A stretch of 64,000 nucleotides of DNA, taken from contig JAJKFJ010023572.1 of the NCBI GenBank assembly GCA_027382625.1, positions 62,001 through 126,000 of the forward strand, read 5' to 3'. The translations under genes were made by a program, and so were the position numbers. This stretch comes from Tetmemena sp. SeJ-2015. Its lineage: Eukaryota; Ciliophora; Spirotrichea; Sporadotrichida; Oxytrichidae. Numbering within the stretch: the stretch's first letter is position 1; every line of letters starts with the position of its first letter. Shown here one piece after another: positions 11,753 through 22,931 of the stretch. The notes beneath the pieces were generated by a model. It saw only the letters and a list, made by a program, of their open reading frames with translations, ran no database searches and was not told the DNA's origin.

Positions 11753-13339
11753 ATGGAAGATATAAAACCAGGCTATCTATATTTTTTGAATGTAAGAAGA
11801 GAGCAACTAGAAAAGATAGACCCAAACATTTCAGCTCAAGAACTCGCTCAGTCTACATGTGAAGAGTGGATTAATATGGGAAGTGAGGGAAGGAAGCCCT
11901 ATGTGGAGGCAGAGATAAGATCTAAATCTTGTTAGTAGAAACAGAATAGCCCAAACTCAGTCTCAAATTAAGAATAACTAAGCAACCAGCAATTGGAGAG
12001 GCAAGAGCAGTCAAGTTATCAAGAAATAGACGATCTTATCATGAATGATGAGACAAATAAAGAAGAGGAGGAGTAGTAGTTTGAAGGAGAATAAGATAGA
12101 TTCCAAGAGTAGCCGAACGTAATTGGAAATCAAGATTCTCAAGAGTAATCCTAGCCTGATTCGAAATTGAATGAAGCTATCATGTAATCAGAGGGTTTCA
12201 AATAGTTTAGGAACTAATTTTATGCTCAAGTGAAGGCGGCTTACCCAGATCAGAGTGATATTTAGCTTCTTATCATTTTCTAAAATCAATGGCAATCCTT
12301 GTCTGAAGAATAAAGAATGCTCTATAACTAGCAAGCAGTGCAAAATGACAAAAAATTGCAATCAGAGCAAATTTAGAATAGCAGTGATCAATTAGGCGAA
12401 TAAAGTTCAGGAATAGATTTGATGTAACAGCCTTTGCAAAATCTGAACTCACTAGCCTTACCTTAATCTTTAAACAATTTCCAGTAGTTAGGTGGCAAAG
12501 AGGCCCTCATAAATGTTTCTGAGAGATGTAAAAAGGAATCAAAGCAGCAGCTAGAGGCCAGATGTATCTTTTCAACTTATCTTTAGAGTTAGCTTACCAT
12601 AAATTATCCTTAGCTTCAAATATAAGAAACTGCAAGCATAGCAATCATGGCATGGAGGAAACTTCCTTAGGAGCACAAAAATTTGTTCTTAAATCAAGCA
12701 ATCAGATAAAATGATGAGACGAGAGCGATGAAAAACATACAAGAATCGAAGTACATGCAGAAAAAGAGAGCAAAATTAGAATAGCAAGCAGCTTTAGGAA
12801 TTATACCTCAGGCAACGATAGAGGAAAATGTAAAAAGCTAAAAATCTAAAAAGAACTCAAAGCCTCAAGCTCAACAGCCTTAGATTCAGCAATCACAGCA
12901 AATAGGAGTGATACCTAACTTTTAATTAAGTCCCTAGATCCCTTTGATGTAAGGAATTACTCCTTTCGGCTCCTTCACTCAGCCTTAAATTCAAATGAAT
13001 CAATACTAAATGCCAAACACTTCTCTCCAATAAAAGTAGACAGCAGACGATTTTCAAAAGATCATTCAGTAATACCAACAGAATTAGAATCTCTTGTTAA
13101 ACTCTATGCTGCTTAGTCCATAGATCCCTATGGTCGGGGCTTACAACCCTTTTGTGATGGCACCTCAAATAGTTGGAGGTTTTCAACCTGCAATGGTAAA
13201 TCCTTAACAGTAGGCAATTACGCAATAACAAATGCAGTCAAAGTTGTAAATGGCTTAGCAAGCTCAACTCAAATATTAGTCCTTGAATCCGGAACACGCA
13301 AATCTGCTGATGAATCCATAACTATAAAAATTAGAATGA
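11753..13339 (+). CDS. Gln-rich HMG-box-like protein
   Basis: A single 529-codon frame from ATG 11753 to TGA 13337-13339 with no intron and no pointer-type interruption. The N-terminus (KPGYLYFLNVRREQLEK ... ISAQELAQSTCEEWINMGSE followed by GRKPYVEAEI) has the helix pattern and W/P spacing of an HMG box. Two further diverged copies appear at about residues 145-200 (FYAQVKAAYPDQSDIQLLII, then QNQWQSLSEEQRMLYNQQA) and 265-325 (CIFSTYLQSQLTINYPQLQI, then MAWRKLPQEHKNLFLNQAI). The C-terminal half is Gln/Pro/Asn-rich and low complexity. Likely a nuclear DNA-bending or architectural protein. HMG assignment is by pattern only. Confidence 0.8.
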
Positions 13340-13446
13340 CTATAATTTCATTCTTTTGTCTTAATTTCCTTTAAATATTTATCGAACTACCATTTTTGTG
13401 CTTTACATTAATTTTTATAATATTATTTAATTTTGTGATTGTTAAA

Positions 13447-14383
13447 ATGTCGTTGATTTAAAACACTCGCTCTCTGCCAAAGATGAGATATGATCCCTCA
13501 ATGCGGAATGGTGAACCTACTAAGGCAGATATGTTGATGTATCTTACATGCTGGCTATGCAAAGGGCTTCATAGGGATGCTCACACTATCAACGAATGCA
13601 TGTGCACTTGTAAGTTTAGTTTAATTTCCTTAACTATGTTTAGTTTGCAAGGGTTGCATCTTCAAGTACTTCCAAGAAAACCCAACTCGATACAAGTGCC
13701 CTTAATGCTAGAATGAGTTAGGTGGAAAGCCTCTAGAAACAGTTGTCAAGGATTAGGTGCTGCAAACCATAGTGGATTCACTCATTCCAGATTTCAAGCA
13801 GCGAGATGACAAACTTAAGTCCACCCTACTTAAAAGGCTAAATGATAGAAGGATGAGAAAGGGAACATACAAAGGGCCAGTTAAGAAAGTCAATGGAACT
13901 GTAGGGACTTAAAGCTCAGCGCTAGGTGTGAATTCATCTGAAAGAACAGAAGATAACTCGAGCAAAGATGTGACAATGACAGATGAGACAGTCCAGCCCT
14001 CTCAAAGTTCAAGTCATAAGAAAGAGAAGAAGGAGAAGGATAAGTCTAAGGCAGCTATATTGCAGTAATCACAGCAAGTTGACATCGAATTCAAACTCGT
14101 GCCTCTGAATGATGAAGATGAGCTTTTGAGACTTCCTGAGCTGACTAAGAAATTGAAGGTATCATAGAAGAATAAGACGATCATCTGTGTGAAGAGACAT
14201 CTCAATAAATTGCTGAAGGAGGCTATCGATAACATTGAAATCCTTTGCAAGAACTTCCCTGTAGCTGATTCTCATAGCCTTGAATACATAAGAAGAACGA
14301 AGTGGCAAAATCATTCAAGAACTATGGTCCTTTAATATAAGAGAAAGAAGAAGATCGCTCAATCAATCAGACAAGAAATATGA
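13447..14383 (+). CDS. Polycomb-type RING finger protein (PCGF-like)
   Basis: ATG 13447, one 34-nt GT-AG intron at 13610-13643, stop TGA 14381-14383. After splicing, a C3HC4 RING is complete: LTCWLCKGLHRDAHTINECM, CTFCKGCIFKYFQE, YKCPQCQNELGG, followed by KPLETVVKDQVLQTIVDSLI. The RING plus DQVLQxIVDSLIP segment is typical of PCGF/BMI1-like PRC1 subunits, which act with RING1-type E3 ligases on histone H2A. A Lys/Ser-rich linker is followed by a C-terminal region (QVDIEFKLVPLNDEDELLRL ... RHLNKLLKEAIDNIEILCKN) that fits a RAWUL-like domain position. No IES seen. Confidence 0.83.
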
Positions 14384-14838
14384 GCCAATAAAGCATTTCA
14401 ATTTATTTGAGTATAAATTTTAAAAACAAAATATTTCTTTAAATCAGAACTTAATGATGATACCAAATTTTTTATTTACAGATAGCATTGTTTTCAATTA
14501 TAATGGCCAGACAATTTATCTTTATCTCTACTCAATTTTTTTTTATATTTAACTTTTCCGAATGATGATTTTTAGAAATTCTGATTTTTAACACTCATTA
14601 TTTCTGGAAAGATGTTCAACTTTTAATAAAGGTAGATAATTGCAATTGAGAAGGGAAGGCTCTAATTAAATCAAATAAAATGAAAATTAAGAAGATTAGT
14701 TGGAATTTTATAAGGAATTAAATAATATTATGTTAATAGCTTTAATTTATTTACAAGATTATATTTATTGCTACATCTATTTACAAGTGAGAAACTACTT
14801 TAGAGTCTTTAGAAACAAGTCCATTGAAGTCGAGATAA
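14384..14838. other. AT-rich intergenic spacer
   Basis: Spacer between two convergent genes. Nothing recognisable. Confidence 0.5.
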
Positions 14839-15582
14839 TCAGTTAGTGGTGTTATGATATCTTTTTATTTTGAGATTCCTGTAGTAGTTTCTCTCGTCCC
14901 AGCTAACAGCAGAAGCTGTCCTTGAAGTGCCCTTGTTAAGACTCCGCCTCTTTTCTTCACTCTCTAAAATTTTCTCACTCCACCTTGTTGAGTAGTACTA
15001 GTTGACATTTTCGAGTATGAAATCTACTTTGTAATCAAGTTGAGATAGAAATTCGAGAGCGAGTTCAGTTTTGAAAGGCTGCACTTCTTGAGGCTAGTTC
15101 TAGCGAGCCCAGTTCATAAATTCTTCCAGCTTGGACTCTTACACTAGAGATGGGTCCCACTGCTTGCGCTTCTCCACCTCTTCTTCTTTCAGGTAAGTCT
15201 CTGCAAAGAGGGCAAGCTGCTCGTTTTTGTCAAAAGTGTCGAAGGAGTCTTGAGGCACTCTTGCTTGAAAGTTCGTTCCAATCCTTGAGCTGAGTCTAAC
15301 TTGTCTGCGCTTTCTCTTTGCTTGAATGAAACGCTTCTTGATCTCGATAAAATCGCTAACGTTCAAAACTGGAGTAGAAGGCTCGGAGACTCTGTCTGAA
15401 AAAGAAGAGTGAGGTGGGCTTCTGAGCTAAGGAGGTGAACTGGAGTGGAACTCTTCGTCTGTGCCGTTGGTGCTTTGCGACTCGTTGTCGGATATTACTA
15501 TCACCTCCTTCTCTTCCCGGATAGTAGGATATTTATTGATGGAGGAGAACAAGTAAAATAGGTTTTGCAAGTCGAGGCTCAT
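14839..15582 (-). CDS. ELM2-domain protein
   Basis: A continuous 248-codon frame from ATG at 15582 to TGA at 14839-14841, with no intron. Residues about 90-180 carry the ELM2 signature: RLSSRIGTNFQARVPQDSFD, a variable acidic part, KRKQWDPSLV, then EFMNWARQ and ALEFLSQLDYKVDFILENVN. ELM2 domains recruit histone deacetylases in MIER/MTA/RERE-type corepressors. The tail (SWDERNYYRNLKIKRYHNTT) resembles the start of a SANT-type segment but is too short for a full one. The first 75 residues are Ser/Pro-rich. Likely nuclear. Confidence 0.78.
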
Positions 15583-18500
15583 GTGTATGAGGTATCAAAT
15601 GTAATGAATATTTCTAAGAAATTGTTTTATAAAGTTTAGATCAAACCCCTTTTATACATATAAAAAGTGCGAATTTATTATTAAACTACGCTTTATAAGT
15701 TGAATATTCAAATTAACCCCAGCGATGCATCCAATGACTACGATCATCTCCTTCTCTTGAATTATCAAATAGAAAATATATATTTGAACCATAGAATTAG
15801 CATCATCAAGGTATTAACAAACAATATGATGTTGTAGATTAATAAGGCATTTCTCTGCTTTTTGGATACCGAAATAATTTTTTTATTTCAGGTTTTAAAA
15901 TTAATTGCTAATCATTATTCAATTAAGAAAGGGAGCAATATATGTTCTATTCGATAAACCTCTTATTATCGAGTGGGCCTTTCCCAAACTCAATTACCTC
16001 CGATGTAGCCTAGCTATATAAATGATGTTGGGCAAGATCCGCTTTATTTTCCTTATCTAAAAAAACTACTAATTAGTTTATGCTATAAAATTTTTCACAA
16101 GCCTTTTTCCTTCTTGAGGTTTTAGGGTAAATTACGCATTTATGCAATGAGAATTCTTTATAATTATAGTTATCCTATTAAGCTAGTCTAAATAAAAACA
16201 GAGTATAAATCACCAAGCCTTTCTGGTCTTCATCCTTATCATGCTCTATCTTCTTTAATCATTAGTTCACTACTTCACTCTAACATTCTAAGGGATTTTT
16301 TATACAGATAATATAGCAAAGGATTTTAATAAAATTTATGATTGATTATTTAGAGGGTAGATACTTAATGTAAGTGAAAATAATTCTCACTCTCCCATTC
16401 AATAGTTACTTGAAAGTAGGTTAAAATTAAATTCTAGATTCTTTAATTAACTAAATAACACCATCTCAGAATGGCGAGATTTGATATGCGCGCTTTCCTT
16501 TGTTTTTATATTCCTATTAAACTAGTACCATTTATTACTCTGCACTGTAATATAAATTTGTAAGGATATAAATTCTTAGAATGCAGTAATGCATTATGGT
16601 AGTGATCTTTTTAATTTTGAGTCCTTCTAATGACTACTTAATCCATTATTAATTTAAGGTTAATTTTTTTATCCATAACATTTACAACTATAATGATCAT
16701 GAAACTTCTTCTCTAGTATATCAAATTTTTTAGATTTTCATATCAGGTCTTTGCAAATTAAATGATGCCACTTATATAAATTAAAATTAGACTTTGATAA
16801 AGGATTTTCATGAAATTAGTAGATATATTAAGAAAATTATTAAAAAAAGGATGAGAACCTTCTAAAATTGATAGTTTCACATTCATCTATTCTTTAACAA
16901 AAAACAAGATTGCATTTATATTCATGGAGAATTTTTTACTAGATATCATAAGAGAATACACGTTATTTTAAGAGAAATTAATAATTTCTGTATATAAAAT
17001 CAATGAGGGTGAGATCAGGACACTAAAAAAACACAGTCTTTCAATAATAAGGCCTGAAAAATCATAAGATGTTAAGATTCACTACTAAATTCAAAAATTA
17101 TTTTAAGTTCTAGATTATTATTATTTCTTGAAAGACCTTCTTAAATTATTAAAAGTAATAATGGAATGCCTCAAAATCATAGTAAAGTCTTAAGAGAAAT
17201 AAAATTTCAAGATGGCAAAGAGTTCGTAGAGTTCGCAATTAATTATCTAGTGATTATTATAATTAAGGAAAATACAACAGACCTAAACTTACAGGAAAGC
17301 TTTTCTTAATAATTTATTAAGCCGAATAGAAATGTAATTTTAGAATCCATAAAGAAATATTCTCTGAGTATATAAATTTTTGCATTCAATTATTTTTCGT
17401 GTCTCCCTGACTTGATTTTAAATGTATGATGACTATTTATTTTAACTAAAATATGTTTAATTTAAAAGATATTCTAAGAAAAATTATGTTTATAAAAAAA
17501 AATTATTTTTCATTATATAATTAGAAAATAGTAATTTAGAGCAAACGATAAGAACTAAAATCGTGGACATAGGAGAAGAAACTTTGGCCCTTTACGATTA
17601 TAGAGAGATATTCATTTTTTGGGAATATTGACATTCTTACGGGAATGTTTTGAGTATGCTAAAAGGGATGTGGCTGATGATAAGCCAAAAGCTGTGTGAG
17701 AACATTAGAAGGAGCATCATTTTCTGCTTTGATAGAAGACTCTTAAGTGTGAGGAGGTTTTTAAAAATTTAATAGTCTAATGAGCAATGTTAAGGCTATC
17801 GAACTATCTTATACAACAAGAGAAACTTGTGAGGAAGTCTAGTTAATGCTTTATCAAAAGCCATTTAAAAAAATGATATTTGAAGCTGACACATAGCGGA
17901 GATGAATCTCCAAATCTTTAGTAGGCCTTCCATAAAATTTTGCTGCCTCCAAGCAACGATGGGGATAGAGTCGCAACGTCGTCTAATAGAGGGAAGTGAC
18001 TAAGTGTAGATTAAGGAGAGTCAAAATGTTTTATGTTAACTTTTCTTCCCTTTACTGTTATTTAAAAAGGGAGTCTTAATGCAGCTACTTAAGCGTGAAT
18101 TCATAGGGCACTACAACTTAAATTGTACCCTCAGTGGTTGTTAATTCCTCTTAAATTCTAAAAAATTTCTTTCTTCTCAATTAATGGACAAATATAATGA
18201 GATTTATTAAAATAGAACTATTTTCACATTAATATCTTTAATTATGAAATTATAAGCACTGAGAAATATTTAATTAAAGAATAAACACATAATTATTAAA
18301 TCAGAGAGCATAAGTTCATTGCTTTCTAAGGCTGTTGCTGGGTAGTTTAGTCATTTCAATAATTTTTCTGTGCAACCACCGAAGATGTTTTATAATTTAA
18401 TTTTAAATAAATAAATTCTTTCGTTTGAATGATCTTCAAAATTAAGGTATTCGACATGGACATTATGGACTTGGACGAATTATGATTGCATAATAATCTA

Positions 18501-18835
18501 ATAAAAGAAGCCTCCTTTTCTATTTTAAAAATGATTTTAGCAAACTTTGGGATAAAAAAGGGATTTTAGTATCTCTTCATTGATGATGAGACTTTTTTTT
18601 AACTTCCTCCTGCTTACAGATGCCCAGAAAATGAAGTTAGAATATATTGAAAGTAATAAAATAAATTAAAACTTTTTGAGGGCTTTTCTTGTTTTATTGC
18701 TTCGATGATTAAAATGGATAAAGATTATTAAATTCCCATCTTTGAGTGCTGATTTAATCATACTCATTTGCTTTGATAACTATAAAGAAGAAAATATTAT
18801 TTTCATATTCAATTATAAAATTAAAATTCAGGAAG
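15583..18835. other. Long gene-poor AT-rich region
   Basis: About 3.2 kb without a supported gene. The part 17520-18110 is less AT-rich and has several short self-complementary stretches around 17660-17710 (GGCTGATGATAAGCC). I could not assign it to a known RNA family. Confidence 0.45.
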
Positions 18836-19290
18836 CACCTGACCGGCACTAGGCACCAGACACCCTTTCCCTGAGAGATTTTTGGTTTGGTACTAAGTTG
18901 GCTGGTGGGTGAGTGCTTAAATGAGGCAAGGGAATAATGGCAGCCGAAGCCCTGGGGAAGGTGGTTGAGGCTCACTGGAGAGATAATCAAAGATGAGTGG
19001 TTCCCACTCACCCTCCTCATCCTTTAAGGCGTGGAGGGATGTGATCTATGGGCAAACACTCAGTCATACAGCTGGACAGCGAAGCCAGACGCTACTGAGC
19101 AGCAACTTGCTCTCGAAGCTACCGGATTTTTTGGGAAGGTATGCAGAAGCCGAAGGCTTCTGCATACCAGATGTTTAATATCCTTATTCGGCTTGTAGGT
19201 TCGGGGGCGTCTGATAAGCGCGTCACAGCAATATCATTGACGTCAAGACATATCTTATTCATGCCGGGCGCTCCCTAATACCCTTAATTA
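18836..19290. other. GC-rich island of unknown nature
   Basis: About 450 bp with GC content far above its AT-rich surroundings on both sides. It has no long frame with recognisable protein features; two overlapping 60-90 codon frames on opposite strands are by-products of few stops. It contains a perfect 14-bp hairpin at 19138-19168. The composition would suit a structured RNA, a satellite unit or acquired DNA. Confidence 0.5.
19138..19168. repeat. Perfect hairpin: 14-bp stem, 3-nt loop
   Basis: GGTATGCAGAAGCC at 19138-19151, loop GAA, then its exact reverse complement at 19155-19168. It is the most stable short hairpin noticed in the window. It is not followed by a T-run that would suggest a bacterial-type terminator. 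Confidence 0.85.
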
Positions 19291-19524
19291 TTGTTATTTT
19301 CATAAATACATTTCGATCCCTTATTTTAAATTTTATCTATTTAGATTTTTTTAAAAGTGCAGATGGAAGAATGAATAATTATTAAAATAGAAATACAATA
19401 TCCTTTGAATATTTCGAATGAATAATCTTATAAATTTTAAATAAAACTACCTGTAAATTTTAAAATTATACTAATTCAAGCTTCGCATTAAGCAACTATC
19501 AAGTTTAAAATTTCATTGAAAATT

Positions 19525-20225
19525 AAAAGAAACACAAAAATTATCCAACAAATAACTGCTGATGTTTTCTTAAGGAAATAAAATTTCATTGTCCTTTGGA
19601 AAATAGTTTTCCTCATTATAAAAGGCTCCAAGATTAATTTAAAATTTCATTTTGTTGTATTGCAAAAATAATTGCTTAAAAGTAATTTTATCCATTGAAA
19701 AGTCTACAATTTAAAAGGGATTAATAAATAATACTTTAATCTTGAACTTGATGTTTCCTAAAACTCATAGCGGTTTAAAAGATTTTTCAGAATTTTGATC
19801 TTCATGAAAAATCTTCTTATTTTTTTAATTTATTTTCTAGATTTGAATAGAAATAACACTTCAACTAAAAGAAAATATAACTATGTGATTGTAAAATTAT
19901 TTCTATTCAAATCTAGAAAATAAATTAAAAAAATAAGAAGATTTTTCATGAAGATCAAAATTCTGAAAAATCTTTTAAACCGCTATGAGTTTTAGGAAAC
20001 ATCAAGTTCAAGATTAAAGTATTATTTAATCCCTTTTAAATTGTAGACTTTTCAATGGATAAAATTACTTTTCGGCAATTATTTTTGCAATACAACAAAA
20101 TGAAATTTTAAATTAATCTTGGAGCCTTTTATAATGAGGAAAACTATTTTCCAAAGGACAATGAAATTTTATTTCCTTAAGAAAACATCAGCAGTTATTT
20201 GTTGGATAATTTTTGTGTTTCTTTT
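19525..20225. repeat. Large near-perfect inverted repeat (foldback element)
   Basis: Left arm 19525-19856 and right arm 19897-20225 are reverse complements over about 330 bp, with a 40-bp unique centre. Differences noted: a 2-base change (TTGCTTAAAAG against TTGCCGAAAAG) and a 3-nt indel in the GGGATTAATAAATAATACTT stretch. The arms are AT-rich and show no protein motif. No clear target-site duplication at the outer ends. It could be a foldback/MITE-like germline element. Confidence 0.9.
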
Positions 20226-21195
20226 TCTATGTTGTTTATTGAATTCTGAAGATTCTATTTTATTAAAGTTTTTTCCTGATAAAAAGAAATATAGATGATT
20301 CAAATAGAACTCTTTCCACCAATAAAGAACTGCAGAATAAATTTTTTTGTTTATATTTTTCATATTTTTGATAGGTTTCATAATATTCTAATAATTATGA
20401 AGATCAACCAAAAAGATTTGGTAGGGAATTTCCTTGGAAATAAAAATATAAAAGAATTATCTAATTAGAAAAAAATACTTAAATACTAAGAGGTCTTAAA
20501 TTTTAGGCTAATTGCTATATTTTAAAATGGTAGATTTCAACATCATGAAATTTAAATTATTAGTGAAATAGTTATACATAAGAGATTTATTATAAGCCAT
20601 CTCTTTTGATGGGCTTATCTTTAAATACTATTATATTTGCCATCATTATTAAATTATAAAAGCTTGTAAAGAAAGCTATATCGTGTCTAAGGTTGGTAAG
20701 CATATATTTTGGCCAAAATTAGTTTACTAATTTTTTTCATTTTTGCTGAAGACTAGTAAACTTTTACACCTTTGCTCTAATCCTTGAAGCATTCTTGGAC
20801 AAAATGTATTAGTATAATTATTTATTTTAAAACAAATAAATCAAATTGTTCAATAATTAGTTTGTAGTTAATCTCCCCCATCATAATTCTTAAGCGCGAT
20901 CTAAAAGTCAGAAGGTCTAACAATTAGAGAGTAACATTTTAATACTTTATTTCTGGAAAAGTTTATAAAATTTAAAAGCGAGGTTGGTGCTGGAATTTAA
21001 GCGATTTCAAATCAACTTAAATTTCAAGAATACCCCAGAAGATAATTATGTCAAAAATATTTAGTGAGAAGTACTCTTAGGGATATCTGACATCCAATTG
21101 GCAGATACTAAGAACTTTAAGTTTGAGGCTTTAGACGTTAACTAAATTGGATTGGGAGCAAAAATTATTGAGGAGTATTTAATGGAAAATTAAAA
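20226..21195. other. AT-rich intergenic DNA
   Basis: No supported gene. Possible 5' remains of the repeat copy that starts at 21196 cannot be told from background. Confidence 0.4.
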
Positions 21196-21545
21196 TTATT
21201 ATTGATTAAATTAAAATGGAGCAAAACAGCGGCAATTGAAGTGTACCATATTAAAATAATTGTTACACCATTCAAATTAGCATTAAATTCTAAGAAGTTT
21301 TTATCCTTGCAACTTTTGAGTGGGTGCGGTAATTTCAGAGTTAAGTTCATATATAAAATGATGTTTGAAGAAGATGAGGAGTACGTACATTATATATCTT
21401 GCTTCAGAACAGCATAAAGAAGATAACTAAAGAAGAAACTCATTTTAATTTTTGAAAAACTATCAAACGATCTGCTGATCGAGTAATAAATTTATGGTTT
21501 CAACAGCCTCCATTTTGCAACCTTATTATTTTAACCAATCATTGA
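21196..21545 (+). pseudogene. Decayed gene-like repeat, copy B (paralogue of 9022-9516)
   Basis: Reads IKLKWSKTAAIEVYHI, then FKLALNSKKFLSLQLLSG, FRVKFIYKMMFEEDEEYVHY, then RRNSF as in copy A (RRNSY), with an in-frame TGA after QTIC. It ends with YYFNQS and the shared string TTATTATTTTAACCAATCA at 21523-21541. Protein-level similarity exceeds what the AT-rich nucleotide background would give, so both derive from a coding ancestor. Each copy is broken at a different place. Family not recognised. Confidence 0.6.
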
Positions 21546-21804
21546 TTTTAATTAAATTCTATCTATAGTACTTAAAGATTTTTTATTAAACTTCCTTGCC
21601 CCTTTAAATTTACATCTCTAATATTTATAAATGTTTAAAAAGTAAAGATCTGAATTTTGAGATAATTTGGATGGAAGAAGTTTGGATATTCACTATTGCT
21701 GCTTTCTAAATATAAAAGCATTTTTGCTAAATTGTTTTTAATACTCTAATTTTTTTATTGAAATCTCCTCCTTTTAGAAATTAAATTCTATAATAATTCT
21801 TGAA

Positions 21805-22651
21805 ATGTCCAGTACAGCTCGCTCCTTTCTTAACTCTAGCTACCAAGCAGAAAGGGTGAAGGCCTATTCAAATTATGTACCTCCGGGGCTGGGCTCAACG
21901 GAGCAGATAGACTATTTCAAAGAAATGATAGTGAAGAAAAAGCAGATTGAGATCAACAAATCATTTATGCTTCTCTCTTTTTCAATAATCCATTACTATG
22001 CTTTTGAGCAGTTACTTGCAAAAGGACATGCTAGAGAAGAAATAGATGCCCACCATTTATCACAGTCACATGCTTCAGTGGATGAAGTCCATGGTTCAAT
22101 CCAATGAGGTGCAAATTTGCATCTAAGAATGTGTTGAGCAAGTAAACTTGAATTATTCCCTTCACTCATCTTGTAGGTTTAGTTTAAATGAAGTGTTATT
22201 GAAATTGATATTTATTATTAGCACATGATGTACAAGAATATGGCGTTAGGAACTGAAGAATTTAATTTATTTCCTCAGTATCCACAAACCAACTCTTAGG
22301 GACTTTTATTCATAGAGTCCTTTAAGAAACAGATTGGGAGCGAGAAACAATAAACTCAAGAGGAACGATCCAGGCAAAATGGCTTTAGGTCCAGGCAAAG
22401 GCCCCAACGTACCTACAGCTACATCCAGCTCTATCAAAATCATAAATAGAGACAGAGTTGAGATTGACACTGAGAGAGATCTTGATTCATTGCGCAAATT
22501 GCTGATGACCATGAATATCAACAATAACGACAGGCATTAAATTTTAACTTCTTCTCTTTTATTCAAATAAGATACTTTAATGAAGAAATTGCTGAGAGAT
22601 CTCACAGAATAAACGTTGTAGTATGCCTCTATAACCAATAATCAAATATGA
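21805..22651 (+). CDS. Unknown protein with several interruptions
   Basis: ATG 21805 opens MSSTARSFLNSSYQAERVKA and continues to a helical part (EQLLAKGHAREEID, then HMLQWMKSMVQSNEVQICIQ in another frame). A further coding stretch (NMALGTEEFNLFPQYPQTNS) shifts frame again before the conserved-looking end PTATSSSIKIINRDRVEI followed by DTERDLDSLRKLLMTM, closing at TGA 22649-22651. At least three frame changes are needed; a GT-AG intron at about 22142-22178 is one possibility and the others look like short IESs, but the joins are not settled. It may be a small LisH/centrosomal-type protein; that is a guess. Confidence 0.5.
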
Positions 22652-22931
22652 GGTTACTTCTTCGCAATTCCTCTTTTTGATGAATTAAAGGGATTAAATT
22701 TAAGAGGTGGAAGCGCTTTTAAAGTTTAAATTTTAGAGGAATGTGATTAATTTAGAAGTAAACTTGGATTTTATAAACTCTAAGAGTCAATTGTAACTTT
22801 GAATTTATAACCATACCTTTTTAAAAGCTTCGATATATCCATTATTTTTAGCAAAAATTTGATTGCAAGAATTTTTAGGTGGCTGATTTATTTATTTATT
22901 GAGGCAGCAACTTATAAACCTCTATTCGTAG

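Noticed and set aside
17520..18110. Box C/D or other small RNA suggested by TGATGA-like strings
   Set aside because: No matching D box at the right distance and no terminal stem; chance in AT-rich DNA cannot be excluded.
19138..19168. Rho-independent terminator
   Set aside because: A strong hairpin but no T-run, and the sequence is eukaryotic.
18754..19178. Two overlapping 60-88 codon frames on opposite strands in the GC-rich island
   Set aside because: They overlap antisense, have odd composition, and neither shows a domain; the island is better described as non-coding of unknown type.
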